A stretch of DNA of 64,000 bases from Tenodera sinensis (GCA_030765045.1 CM060966.1:64985921-65049920), one strand, 5' to 3'. Shown: positions 11,738 to 23,228, counted from the first letter of the stretch. Translations and numbers: made by a program. Notes: a model not told the origin generated them from the letters alone.

Positions 11738-12343
11738 TGGAGCGCTATACCAACACCGAAATGACGGATTTGGTTTTCTGATGCATGGAAAAGCTGAAGG
11801 GTGTTTAACGAACGCACGTCGTATTCATCAAGAACGATTTCCTAATCGAGGTGTCCCTCATCATGGCACATTTATGGCAATAGAGCAGCGCTTAAGGGAA
11901 TCTGGTAGCTTCAGACCACGGCTGTATAACACGGGACGCAATAGGTCTGTAAGGACTGTGCCGTTTGCAGGCGATTTAACGGAATTGAGGAAGCACCTGA
12001 AAGTAGTATCCGACAGTTAGCGGTCGAAATGAACGTAGATCATCTTGCTATTTGAAGAGTGGTACATGAACGGAAACGGATCCCTATTGTCCATACAAAG
12101 TTCAAGCCCTTCAACCAGCTGATTACCCGAGAAAACAGGAATTTTGCCGATGGTTACTGCAGAAAAGCGATGCCGATACGAATTTTACAAAGTTAATTTT
12201 ATTCACGGACGAAGTGCAACTGACCAGAGAGGGGCTAACTACAGTGCAGAATAAACATTATTGGACCGATGAAAATCCGCGGCGTTTCATTGAAAGAGGA
12301 CACCAGCATCGATTTGCAATAAACGTCTGGGGAATGTTATAAA
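11738..12343 (+). pseudogene. Insect-type transposase pseudogene (HTH plus first DDE block)
   Basis: The start MERYTNTEMTDLVF is followed by a frame break and KAEGCLTNARRIHQERFPNR, the N-terminal helix-turn-helix region of a transposase family widespread in insects and often annotated DUF4817. After further breaks the frame resumes with QPADYPRKQEFCRWLLQ, then LFTDEVQLTREG (first catalytic Asp), then HYWTDENPRRF and RFAINVWGM. Stops and frameshifts lie near 11780, 12020 and 12345, and the C-terminal catalytic block is absent. The corresponding C-terminal part of a related transposase is seen at 24340-24720 on the other strand. Confidence 0.75.
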
Positions 12344-12494
12344 TGGAAATATATCAAGAGAAATTGAGTATCTCCAAGAACACAATAATTTAGTTTCACT
12401 ATCAATATGTATTGTAAAAGTAGTTAATGATTGATAATATTTGTTTAACTTACGAGCATTTTGATGTGATCTTAATTGTACAATACGTTCAACC

Positions 12495-13457
12495 CATTGG
12501 TGACTCGTGACTTGTCGCAGTGGGTGTGCAGTACATTACATCCTCTCCACCTTTACTCCCTTTATTTCTCTAACACACACCACACAATTCTAATTCTAAA
12601 TTCATATGGGCAATTGAGCTCTTATGCTTTGCTATTTTTTGTTTTGAATGACCAATATCACAAGAACTCTTATTTGTCCAGACACTATTTGTCTCACTTG
12701 CAAACAATAAAAACGGAAAACAGCTTCTCCTTTCAAAATAAACCCGAAAGATTTATCTCCTTTAGTTTCGCCATGTTATTCATTTCCACACTTTCATACA
12801 TTCAAATTTCCCGCTATGTGCAGACACAACTGCAAGCAACTTGCTGCCAGAATACAAACATAACAAACGGTAATAAACACTGTAACAAAATAACTATTCC
12901 AAACTGGAGTATTGGCCTTAGTAAATTACGACACGAAGAGTAATTATATGCATTTATAATTGTTTAATAAGACTAGATGTAGGTAATTGTGTTTATAACA
13001 TTAATATAATATAGAAGATGGCTACATTATATTTAGAACTGCCACGTTGGCTGCCTAGCAGGTTCTCCTAAACGGAAGGGAAATGCTTGTAGCAAGAAAA
13101 ACGGAGGCACTTGTAGGAGAATGTAGTGCGCTTGCGCGGTAAGAATCGCATCTGTTGGCCTTGTCGATTATGGTGCCTTAACTCGCCGTACTCTTAAATG
13201 CAAGCTTTGCACTGCTCCCCGCGTACCCCTCGCCGAAAAGCTACCACCGCCAGTCGCAAAATCGGGCTTATGCGTCTCAGCTTGACTGAGTGAGTTGTCA
13301 TTTGGTAAAGAGGGCGCGGGAAAATTTAACGAGCAAGTTCATATACGTACAAGAAAGTTGGACATTCGACTTTCTCACATGCATGTCTATGCACATTCGC
13401 ATGCGGAAAAAAATAATGGGTGTGCAGTGAGTATGCGACCCCCAAGAACCGCCACTA
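12495..13457 (+). mobile_element. Non-autonomous hAT element, copy 1
   Basis: This copy is highly similar over its full length to 39916-40880 in inverse orientation. The canonical termini, clearest in copy 2, begin CAGTGGCGG at both ends; here they have decayed to CATTGGTGA and ...CCGCCACTA. The flanks are GTTCAACC (12487-12494) and CTTCAACC (13458-13465), an 8-bp target duplication with one mismatch, as expected of hAT transposition. It sits inside the element at 11340-14082. A 155-codon open frame at its start is probably fortuitous, since it is broken in copy 2. Confidence 0.8.
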
Positions 13458-14209
13458 CTTCAACCACTTACTATAAATATAAATTTCCTTTTCAGTTACA
13501 AATGCTTTATTTCGCATTATTAAACACAGTGAAATAAAATGCTTGTCTCATCGCATAAGGAATTTTGTTTTGGTTAACCTTATCTACAATTCCTTGATAT
13601 TGTGCTCTGTTCGGTTCATCATTTAATGCTTCCATTCTCAACCTCAGTAACATTAACTTCCTTCTAAAGGTAGTAATAAGTTGCATATGTCCACCAGCTG
13701 ATTTGCCGTCATAAACTGCTATAACGGAATTTTGGAACACGTTGAACACCCATAAATAAATAAGGAATAGCTTCTTTATTGCGGGCTCATAAGCCAAAGA
13801 AATTCTTATTAGTAGCAAGTTACCGTGGAGTATGCCAGTATGTTTACAAACTGCTGCAACAGGCGGCACGGCGTCACCTAACTGCGCTACCTTCGATAGG
13901 CGTTGTCACTTACCTGCGCGGCGTTGTCCCTGTCACTGCCTAATCCACATTCATTCTGTAGCTTTATTTCTTTTCCACCCTTTTTGTACGACTATATTGG
14001 CGGTAAAAACTATCTAAATGTGTTACATATAGCCGAGCAACTATTTCTATATATTCGCTAAGTGTCGTTTCGAAACATCCTGTATATAATATTTTGCTTT
14101 ATACACGATAAGTTTATTATGGCCGCTATTTATTACTTAATGTCCAATTTCTCTATTTACTTATACTTCTTTTAACTTTGTTCACCCTAAATACGTTCCT
14201 GCTTTCTCC

Positions 14210-17200
14210 ATATGGTTCAATGCACGTCAAATCGCACACCAGTAAAACACGACTTTTTCGTAGGAGGTTCAATGTTTTTATGAATAATGAAGGAGACACG
14301 TATATTTTTATTTCCGTATTTTTAATTTACTTGCTTAGTTATGGCTATTAGAAATTAAGCAGTTTCTGCGCGCACCGTAATATAAAATCACTTGTTACTC
14401 TAAGGCCATATAGAGTTGAGAGTTGGGGTTTGGCGCACTGGAAAGGTTAAATACAACACTTTTAACGCCTTTCGACCAATCATTATTAGAAATAAATTTT
14501 GGACTGTTGTTTTTCGATGCTATATTTTGTAAAACCAAAAATAGAATTTAAATCGATGTGTTAAAAGTATAAAAAAAATACACACGTATTCCCTGACATT
14601 TTATCTATAAAATAAGACATTAAAAACTATGGAGCGAGCATAAGTGCATTTGCTACTTTTTTTTTTTTTTTTTTTTTTTTCTTCCCCTGGAGGCCAGCAA
14701 GCGCTCACGGACAATATGAAGCTGGATTCGCCGTTCTTGGTCCCTGGAGGAAGTAAATGTAAAGCTTGAAAGCGAGTACCAAGCCAGGTGACTGCAGACA
14801 GCATGCGACTTGGTGCGTCAGCTTCATATGCTACTCAGATAACGCTCTTCTTACCAAGGCAGTACAGTCCATGCAGAAAAATGTCTCCACGATGTACCTT
14901 CTTTCTCGTACTCCTGTGGCACCTGATACGCGCTTTTGAACTTCTTGATTATATTTTGAAAAAATCTTCTGATGTAAGCAGTTCTTTGCTTTTAGCTTCT
15001 TTCTTCATGTACGCCCATACATTTGAAACAATTTCTCTACTCTGACAGTGCAATGTTTTGGTCCCTAATTTAGAACGTACAGGTGGCATAAATTGATTTA
15101 CGCTATGATCAGTGTCTCACAGATTCATTATATTCACTCCTTATCGCAAAGATCTGTCTTCAACTGCACGCTGCAATAAAAAGCGCCTGTGAATTAGCAA
15201 GGACTGTCTTAGATCATGCAGATATCATTACCTCCCGCCCTCTCACCCTATGTTGTGCATGGTTTCTTTCGCAGAATTATACAATATGATCTGATGAAAG
15301 AGACAAAAGCTATGGTCTCGCTACAATTCTGATGAAACACTAACCAGTCACAAATTTAATTTCGGTGGCAGAAGGTCGTGTCATTAAAACTTGTGGTATA
15401 AATTTACATGAGTGGCAGCGAACATCGCATAAGATATGACAAAGGTTTAAATCCTTTAATCTTCCTAAGCACTCTTGTATGAAAACCAATCTAAGGTGCT
15501 TAAGTCGTGATTTATTGACAAAACTAAATTTAACGGAGTCTCCGGATGTGCGAATATGTAATTCATGCTACATAAAAGTGTATAAACTTCATTCTACGTC
15601 AAATGAACTGTTATCTGAAGCCTCTGGTTCTTGTGATGATAAACATACATCAAGTGAATGCCACGCAAACAAAGTGAAAATTCCGTTTCTTCTTCAGGTA
15701 GTTCTGTGACTGTGCAAGATGTTGATAATATTGAGGATATTAACAAGAGTTTAGTTTGAATAGGCAAATCCCCTATCACAAAAAAACAAAAAAAATATAT
15801 ATATAAACGCGATATCCCCGAGAAAAGCTTCAGAAGGTAACAAGTTTTCTAGCAAAGAAAGTTTTTCATGTTCAGGATAAAGCCGCAACGTCCACTGAAA
15901 AATCAGACAATAATGATATTATTACAAAATTAAGTGAATCCTTCGGCACAACAGATGATAAAACATTAAAACTTAAAATTTTAACAATTTTTAATATTGT
16001 CGTACCATACAATTAAACAGCATTTTGAAACGTCAGATCATATAATAGGAGTGGCAAAGAGACCGGCTAAAGAAAACGGAATTTAAATCGGCAAATCTTT
16101 AGAACAGTAGCAAAGGTGTTGGAATTCTACAAATCGGACGAAACTAGTAGGGTAATGCCAGGAAAAAAGAATTTTGTTAGTGTGAAAGAGGGAGGTCAAA
16201 AAGTTCATAAACAGAAAAGATTAATTTTATGTAACCTTAAGGAAACTTATAGGTACTTCAAGTTTTTCCAAATTTGCAGAGCTGAGACGAACAGAACGCA
16301 TTCTGCCAGGGACTAATGGAATGCATTGTGTTTTGTTTACGCCCATCATGAAAATGTAAAATTACTTATACACGGTGCAAACATCCCACTTTTTACATCA
16401 GATTCAGTTATCAAGAACTATAAAGATGCATTATCACATATTATCTGTAATCCACCCTCACTTCATTGTTATCTTAAACAATGCTCAAGTTGTCCAGGAC
16501 CTGACAACATAATTAAACATATTCAACAACAGTAGAACATGTAACATACAAACAATGGATTACAGTAGATCGCACCAATTTGGAAACGCTCCAGTCTTCA
16601 ACTGATGACTTTTTAGAGAAATTGTCAAACAAACTTATTTCATTAATGCCACACGTTTTTCATAGTTCGGGAACCAAGTCGGTTTTTGGTGGAATGCAAA
16701 GATTATTTACAAGCTGGAAAATATTGCTATAGCACATTATTCTGAAAATTACTCTTTCATTATACAAGATTCGGTACAGGGTGTGCATTGGAACAACTGC
16801 CAAGCCACAATACATCCATTTTCAGTGAAATTCGTCATAAAAGTACTGTTGCTATCTCTGAAAATTTGAAGCATGACACAGACTCCTTTCATCGTTTTCA
16901 ATCTGCGGTCTCTTAAAGCAGAAATTCAAAAATATAAAGAAAATTATCTACTTTTCCGACGGTTCTAGTGCACAGTAAAAAAAATTCAAAAACATTTGCT
17001 TACATAAAGATGATTATACAATTAGTGCTGAATGGCACTTCTTTGCAACATCACACGGTAACAGTCCTTATGATGGCATAGGAGGAACTCAAAAGACTTG
17101 CTACCACAGCTAGCCTAAAACCTGGTCAGCATCCTATAACAACACCGAAAGAACTGTTTGATTGGGCTGAAAAATATATACAATATATCATTTTTATTTT

Positions 17201-18005
17201 GTTGTTTGAACAAGCATAAAATGCACTCTGAAAATTTGCAGCCCCGATACCAGAATCTTAAACCAGTAACTGGTACCTTAAAATTACACTCCTTCATTCC
17301 TTTGTCAAAAACTGAAGCTTTAGTGAAACAATTTTCTGTCGAAGAAGGTAGACGAGTAGAAATTTAAAGTTTTGTGTTGTATGGAAACATTAGTTTAAAA
17401 TGCGTATTCTAAAAACATTTTGAAGAAGCTAATAGTGTGCATATAACAGTGTAGGCTAGCAGTGTTCTCCTTACTGTTCATGGGACCTCAAGCAGTCAAC
17501 AGCTCCCGGAATGCAAGGTGCCAATTGTGCGACGTTACGGTAGCCGTCACCGCTGCCACACGAGTCTGCTGCATTGATTTGTAAGTTAGTTCATTACAAC
17601 TGAACTGTTAGACTCCATTCTGATTTTTTCTGAGAATATTGAATAAACTTCAGTGTAATTTTAGGTTTTTTTTTTAATTTAATCGTATGAAATATAATAT
17701 TAATAATTAATAAAACTTTATAATAAATACCTCACGAAATACTGCGATTTATCTTTAATTTAAGCCGAAGATCAAGTAATTTGCTTGATTACAATCGGAG
17801 GTATGATTGGTCGAAGGGCGAGGAGCGCGCGATTTTTGGAACATTTCAAAAATTAATATCTGCCAAAATATTTTTTTATAAAACGAAGAAACACGGGTCA
17901 AAAGTATTTTGTTCCAAAACACCTAAAGATTTTTTCAAGAAAATCTGAGATATTAAGGTCAATTTTTACCATATTTTGTGCGATTTGACGTGGAATGACT
18001 CATAT
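14210..18005 (+). mobile_element. DNA transposon with ~30-bp TIRs and an unassigned transposase
   Basis: The left end (ATATGGTTCAATGCACGTC, then AAATCGCAC) and the right end read on the minus strand (ATATGAGTCATTCCACGTC, then AAATCGCAC) form imperfect terminal inverted repeats of about 30 bp. The innermost 14-16 bases, CACGTCAAATCGCAC, are identical. Between them lies a decayed transposase-like frame on the plus strand (15479-17367). The outer limit and target duplication are not certain: ATAT may be target or element. The element sits about 130 bp to the right of the preceding transposon. A T24 tract occurs at 14657-14680. Confidence 0.6.
15479..17367 (+). pseudogene. Decayed transposase of unassigned superfamily
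   Basis: A chain of plus-strand fragments with many stops and frameshifts. They are, in order: a Cys-containing N-terminal part with RICNSCYIKVYKL; VLEFYKSDETSRVMPGKKNF followed by KVHKQKRLILCNLKE; a VYAHHENVKLLIHGA block; a CNPPSLHCYL..CSSCPGPDNI block with paired Cys; WITVDRTNLETL; HYSENYSFIIQDSVQGVHW; YFSDGSSAQ; and SAEWHFFATSHGNSPYDGIGGT. I recognise this order from a repetitive protein family in animal genomes, but I cannot name its superfamily. The SDG and GVHW/DGIGGT blocks look catalytic or structural. It is flanked by TIRs, supporting a transposase. Confidence 0.65.
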
Positions 18006-18580
18006 ATTCATCTGATCTTGAATTAATAAATTTGCTAACTTTTAACACTAATGGAAAATCTTTCCATTAGTTGGGTATTAAATTCTATCTTGCTTTTTCT
18101 GTCTCATTACATTCCAAATGTTATGCCAATGTTCATACAATCTACGGTAACATGTGCATATCTTCCCCCCTTTTCATCCCTATCATGCCACTTAGGTTCG
18201 TTACCCCTGTGCAAGCCCATGCATACCCCACCCTGGCCTCTTTATTGCATACTTCGATGTATTTTTTTCCCTCCCATTCAATTTTTTTAAAAATCTGTAA
18301 TCTACTAATGATCTTTTTTCATTGAAGATACAATTCCTTGCATTTCGATATACTCCAGCCTTGTTCTAATTCTCCCTCCAGAAACCCTTATATTGTTTCT
18401 TGAAGGTTCCTAGCTGGCAGCCCAGCGAGGTGGACGTGCCAGCCTGCCTCTCTGCATGTTCACGAATGCTACGCCAGTGTATTCTTTGTTTCACTGCAAA
18501 TAGTGTTATTACATACGGTGATTCTGACTGTGATTCGTGTGTGTATTGGAGTATTTGCCACTACATTTGATCTTTTCTAC
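18006..18580. other. No recognisable gene; 5' leader of LINE ORF1 at its end
   Basis: The last hundred or so bases may be the 5' untranslated region of the LINE whose ORF1 begins at 18582. Nothing else is recognisable. Confidence 0.4.
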
Positions 18581-18581
18581 A

Positions 18582-19266
18582 ATGGCTCACCAATCGGAAG
18601 CTATCGGCCACCTTCTCAGCTCTGCGTTACTTGCAGTATACAATAATGATTCTACTCCACAAGCTCACACTAATTTCACTCCTGGACATCACGGCTCTGT
18701 AGTATCTCCACATCAACAACCTGCATTATCTTCACAACAAGCGTTAGGTGAACACTTCTGCAACAACAACCAACATAACAGTGAGTAAACCTATTTTTCG
18801 GCCTTCTCAGTTGACAGCAACCCCGGTAGCGTACACATATAACAATTCTGTTCAAGACGACGATAATATGGAATACAGTACCACACCGGACCAGTCTAAT
18901 GGGGCACACAAAGTGCGCCCTTCACAAGCTCCCTCAGCCGGTCCTACCAAGCGGCTCTGTCTTGCGCCAGCTTCTATATCGGCTAACACGCTCCGTTATG
19001 CTTATACGGTACCCATTTCCAACCGCTTCCAGGCTTTAGGTGACACTCCTGACGTAGACACTTCAGATTCACCGTCTATTGCTCCTAAAGAGAAAATTCC
19101 CCCTATCTGCATCCGTGATGTACACAATTACCAATTACTTTTGAAGGATGTCAAAACATGTATTATGTCACATTTTCACACTGAGCTCCGGGGTTCGATT
19201 CTCAAAATTTATGCTACCACTTTTTCTGATTTCCGTTCTCTTACATCTTACTTCACCTCAATTAAA
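18582..19266 (+). pseudogene. LINE ORF1 (Jockey-like gag), N-terminal part
   Basis: An ATG at about 18582 opens a frame rich in Gln, Ser, Pro and Thr, as in many LINE ORF1 N-termini. A frameshift at about 18750-18785 moves it to the next phase, which continues to 19266. That part ends with NRFQALGD, IPPICIRDVHNYQLLLKDVK and KIYATTFSDFRSLTSYFT. This matches the block ahead of the PRE_C2HC and zinc-knuckle region in Jockey-clade ORF1 proteins, where PPI.V..V.N...L..... and a K....T..DYR.L..Y pattern are typical. It is cut off before any zinc knuckle, and a SINE follows immediately. Confidence 0.65.
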
Positions 19267-19280
19267 TAGTTAATACCAGC

Positions 19281-19875
19281 TTAGAAATTATTACTATCGC
19301 GCAGGTGGAACGAAACCTTTGTCACTCGGCAAGAGAATATGGGGTGAGTAAGGCAAATCCAATCGCTTGTATGGCATGTCTCTACTGCTTCCTTGAGGTA
19401 TGAGATGGTTCGGAGTGGAAGATCTTTTGTATCTATGTCCCTAACGGGCCGCACCCCAGGAGGGAGGGATGAGGTGAGAAGAGTCAAAGGGTGACCGGAT
19501 CTAGGAGACACGACAGCAGAAGGAAAGGTCCCTACGATTAACAGACTGAAACTCTCCAGTGGCAGCTCGTACAATCTCTCCCCTACATTCTCTGCCATCC
19601 AATGCCGAGACTTCCGCTGATACTAACAACCCTGCAACAGTCCACCAGGGGGAAGCTGAAGTCAAAGGAGAATTGAGTGAATTGAGAAGTGAGATGAGAC
19701 AGAGAGATAGGAAATTCGGGGGATGCAATTATCCTTCCCAGTATCCGCCTACCGACCCGGGTAAACCGCGAAAGAACCAGGGTCGGTCTCAGCGATCAAA
19801 CCTACGACTTCCCGAATGCGAGTCGTACACATTACCGCGGTGCCCTCTAGCTCGGCTACAGCTTCCTTAGGATAG
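19281..19875 (-). mobile_element. tRNA-derived SINE (same family as 27421-28325)
   Basis: Read on the minus strand from 19875, the head is GTAGCCGAGCTAGAGGGC, CGACTCGCATTCGGGAAGTC and GTAGGTTTGATCGC, a degenerate tRNA-like promoter. The body then shares GAGCTGCCACTGG-, AGGGACC- and CTGCTGTCGTGTC-like blocks in the same order as the SINE at 27421-28325. It lies directly beyond the truncated ORF1 at 19266. The tail end near 19281 shows no clear simple repeat. Confidence 0.6.
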
Positions 19876-20039
19876 GGTATTATTAGAATACGGATGACAC
19901 TTTATTTGAACAGGGGTGATGTGGTATGCGGTACCACCTAAGCAAACCGGATGATTGTGGGTACATGTTAGATGGGTCATTGGCTTGGGCAGGTCAAGTA
20001 TCATGGCGATTGCCCTGACACTGACCTGCGATTTGGGGT

Positions 20040-20935
20040 GAACATGTGTGGAACTGTGGGAAGAAGGGGAAGTCTGAGGAGTGTCAGAATCTCCTGAATC
20101 TGGTTGAGTCTAGTCTCCAGTGCTGTTGTGTGTTCTTGTAGAATCTCTTCTATCTTCATCTCTTATGGACCTTGTGTATGCGTGAGTCATTTATATAGGT
20201 GACCACATTCTCCAGCTGCTTGTTGAAGTGGTCGCGGAGGCTATTGTTCTCGTGGTGAACTGTGGCTGGTAACGCTGTTTGCAGGTTATGGATGGTGTCC
20301 TGGAAGTGTTTCCTGTAGTTTCCGCAGTGTCGCGGTGTTGTGGAGTACGGCGGTGTAACGTTTGCTGTCTATGGCGTCTTGTTGGTCAGCGGTTTGACGG
20401 TTGGTGTTGATGTGCGATTGGTGATGGTCTGTGAGTCGGAGACTGGTTGTTGTCAGGGTAGCTTGTGAGCTGCAGGCGGCTGACGACGTGGATTCCTGGG
20501 GCACGCCGCCTGACCCGTGAAGTGGTCGGTACAATTGCACGTGGCACAATACACGTGGCGACGTGTCAAGTCGTGGCTGGTGCAGAGTGTGGTGATGGTG
20601 CCAGCGCCACAGTAGTGGCAGCGTAGGGCGTCGGTGCAAGTGTCGGTGCTGTGACCGTATTGGCAACAGCGTCGGCAGGGAGTAGGGCGGACACCTTGGC
20701 TAGCCTCAACTGGGAGCATCTGCCCAAGGGTAGGGAGCCGGTCAGTCAAGGCAGCACGGTAATCCGCCCCATTCCAGAACTCCAGGCGTACCAGCGGTGA
20801 CGGTCCTCTGGCTGTGACGATGCGCGTCGCTTTCATAAGAGAAGGCCAACGAAATCGGGTTGTGCTAAGGAGGAGAGAATCCGCAATCTGCCGATGTACT
20901 CCACCTGCTACGTCACTAATGCAAAGTGACTGCAA
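20040..20935 (-). pseudogene. LINE ORF1 with zinc knuckles, C-terminal part
   Basis: The minus-strand frame from about 20935 contains RIVTARGPSPLVRLEFWNG, then a Cys cluster PCRRCCQYGHSTDTC, RCHYCGAG..TTLC and YCATCNCTDHFTGQAACP. These are three CCHC-like knuckles following a PRE_C2HC-like region, as in Jockey/I-type ORF1 proteins that bind element RNA. The open frame ends near 20453, and a Thr/Pro-rich low-complexity tail continues, with stops, to about 20040. It is antiparallel to the ORF1 fragment at 18582-19266 and is probably a different insertion. Confidence 0.65.
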
Positions 20936-22329
20936 TGGAGCACAGATGACGTAATGTTCATAAGTTTTCTTTTTGTTTCACCTATAGCCATCAACCAGTT
21001 TATTAATATACAACCCGCCATTGTTGTTAAAATGTTTCGTACAACGAGCAATTTTTAAGGCCTCATTGATTTTTCTGGGTTGCTATCTGTTTTCCCTGGT
21101 CACTAACGTGGTTTGATCAAACAGTTTTATGTGTTTTGCTTCGTGAGCATGCAGCTACGAAGACGACCATGACAAGATGGTCGAAACGTCGGTTTTATCC
21201 AACTTGAAGCGGCAAAAACCGGATAGCCAAGATATTTATAAACTACCAGAGTTAGTTTCAAAATATGATTGAAAATGTGAGCTTGATGTTCACGAGAGAC
21301 CTTCCCAAATATCATTTGCTTTACGCTGTTTTCACGACTCTAGGAGTAGGCATATACTTTCATGACATGTTCTTTCCGTTGTTTCTCATAAAATGGCACA
21401 ACACTGTATATCTCCAATATTTGGCTCTCCCAGATGTGTTTCAATATTCTAATTAGGTATGTACTCTATTTTTCCTGATAACCAAACACAACTGTGTAGC
21501 CTCTAAACATCGCTTAACTAGACTTCGAAATGCCCTTGTTTCGTTTCCATTCTTTGGGATTAGCTTTGAAATGATATCGTACAGTCCAAGCTTACATAGG
21601 CTTACCTGCATACTGATATTATCATTCAGCATGTTAAACCATGTTCATTTTGCCTTTAGATCAAGGTTCATTTGTTCAGCACTTAATATATACACGCCAC
21701 GAATCCCACTGAGATATGATTTTAGCCGCTATTCTCTTCCATATAGGACGATCACTCGGTTCCTCCCTGATGATACTATACCATTTTCACTTTTTGTTTT
21801 ATGATACTACACCGTTTTCACATTGTTCAGAACGGACCTTTGTTTCAAGCCAGTCCTGAGTAGCTAATAGTAGAAACTCTGACTGGGCTTATTTGACTGG
21901 TTTCAGTTACTTTGTTTTCTGGTTAAAGTGTTCAACATCTAAAATAAATGTAGTGAAGTAATCCCCGTTCGGTCATAGAATATGTCTTCATTTCGCGCTT
22001 ATGTTCAATACTCAACATTTTAAAATTAGTTTATTTAAATCACAATATCCATGACATCGCATTCATTCTTCTTTATCCGATTATCCTGCCCGTATGGACG
22101 ACTGACCGCCTGGGACATACAAGCCTGTCGGATGCCTGCCGGAGAAAGAATGCCTGCCGGAGAAAGACGAACTACCTATGTACCGCACATGGTGAAGAAG
22201 GTGGTCAGCCAACAACCACCAGATATGATATCGAAGAAGAGGATGTGAATGCAGACAAAATTGATGAATGGAAAGGTGATGATGGAGCAGTTGGTAGAAT
22301 AAAAGGTGGGGAAAACCTCAGAATCCATA
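20936..22329. other. No recognisable gene; possible element remnants
   Basis: Apart from the hammerhead-like motif near 21160 and an 18-bp tandem duplication at about 22132-22167 (ATGCCTGCCGGAGAAAGA twice), nothing is recognisable. Confidence 0.45.
21153..21193 (+). ncRNA. Hammerhead-like stem-loop, degenerate (Penelope-type candidate)
   Basis: The text reads CTACGAAGAC, then GACCAT, loop GACAAG, ATGGTC, then GAAACGTC. The 6-bp stem followed directly by GAAAC and GTC is the arrangement of the minimal hammerhead ribozymes of Penelope-like elements. The first core box, normally CUGANGA, is disrupted here, so self-cleavage is unlikely. A better-formed motif is at 57387-57429. Confidence 0.35.
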
Positions 22330-22440
22330 GAAAGCAGTCAGACGCTGCTTCGTCCACCAGGAACGCCACTTGCGGATCCCTGGGATCGCCTTGGTGATAG
22401 GAACGGTCTAACCACTCGGTCACGACGCCGCCGTTCGTTA
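22330..22440 (-). repeat. tRNA-like A-box segment, probable SINE head
   Basis: On the minus strand, GTCGTGACCGAGTGGTTAGA resembles the 5' half of Ser/Leu-type tRNAs and tRNA-derived SINE heads. No B box or cloverleaf follows, so it is not a tRNA gene. Confidence 0.35.
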
Positions 22441-22636
22441 TTATTAAGGCTAATAATCATGTGCAAACATAATTTTCTCAAAACAGAAACATACAAAAAC
22501 AACTTGTAAATGTTTCTCACGAATATGCAATTTATTCTGCAAATATTTCATGCTTCTGCTTAATGTGGATTACTCAACACACTATTGCAGTATATTATCA
22601 ACCATGTGGTTACATAAACTGTTTACATTGCACATA

Positions 22637-22863
22637 CAGTCTGTTCACCAGCTCATGGTCCCTGGCAGGCATGCAACGAATCAGTATATCAGTAAATAAT
22701 TCTAGGTACACAACGATATCTGAAGCTAGACTTGTCTTACTTGGTTGCACTTAATGTAAGAGGCATGAGTCCAGCTTCGGATGTCGCAGTATACCTACAA
22801 TTATCTACTGATGTACTCGCACGTTACATTTCTGTAAGGGACCATGAGCTGATGAATAAACTG
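22637..22863. mobile_element. 227-bp MITE with Tc1-type TIRs and TA duplication
   Basis: The left end is CAGTCTGTTCACCAGC followed by TCATGGTCCC. The right end read inward is CAGTTTATTCATCAGC followed by TCATGGTCCC. TA flanks both sides (22635-22636 and 22864-22865). The same terminal words occur at both ends of the larger element at 60407-61239 (TGTTCACCAGGTCATGGTC and TGTTCACCATCTCATGGTC), so this MITE probably derives from that family and would be mobilised by its transposase. There is no coding capacity. Confidence 0.75.
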
Positions 22864-22969
22864 TACACAAGTTGTTTAAAGAATGCAAAATATACCAATA
22901 ATATGTGTTAAAAGGAATGCATTTAACGATTATGACATTGATGCAGAGGATAAGAAAGATGTACCACTC

Positions 22970-23222
22970 GACTAGATCTCGTCCCCCGTAATCAAGAGCT
23001 AACATACTTGTCTCTGGTTCCCGAGGTCGCAGACTCAAACCTGACAGAGAGGGCGATAGGTTTCTTCGGAGTAAAAATCCGTAGCATGCCTTCCTTAGGA
23101 AGGAAAGTAAAGTAGGAGCTTCCATGTTCGGCTTTACTGGCGTAAAACACTCAAAGCTGACAAACATGCCCCTGAGCAAAGTTAGGCGGTATTTCACGCC
23201 CACTAGAGTGGAACGATAATAA
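22970..23222 (+). mobile_element. SINE-like retroposon with B-box-like head
   Basis: The text GTTCCCGAGGTCGCAGACTC followed by AAACCTGAC resembles the B-box half of a tRNA-derived head, with the body continuing through CTTCCTTAGGAAGGAAAGT and an AAAACACTC block. The right edge is the GGAN minisatellite, which may have expanded from the SINE tail. No second copy is present in the window. Confidence 0.4.
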
Positions 23223-23228
23223 ACACAT

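Larger units (their letters stand above)
11340..14082 (+). mobile_element. Tc1/mariner-superfamily DNA transposon with TIRs, TA duplication and a nested hAT
   Basis: The left end is CGGGTTGTTTCGAAACGA, flanked by TA at 11338-11339. The right end is its imperfect inverse, with CAGGATGTTTCGAAACGA reading inward and TA at 14083-14084. Both termini contain the palindrome GTTTCGAAAC. A transposase pseudogene lies at 11738-12343 and a 963-bp non-autonomous hAT is inserted at 12495-13457. Without that insertion the element is about 1.77 kb, a normal length for the superfamily. The segment after the hAT (13466-14082) shows no recognisable C-terminal transposase, so the element is internally damaged. 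Confidence 0.75.

Noticed and set aside
12476..12943. 155-codon open frame as a gene
   Set aside because: It starts in the target site, lies in the non-autonomous hAT, is broken in the second copy, and has no motif.
13507..13869. 120-codon minus-strand frame as the missing transposase C-terminus
   Set aside because: It is on the wrong strand for the transposase at 11738 and lacks any DDE block; left unassigned.
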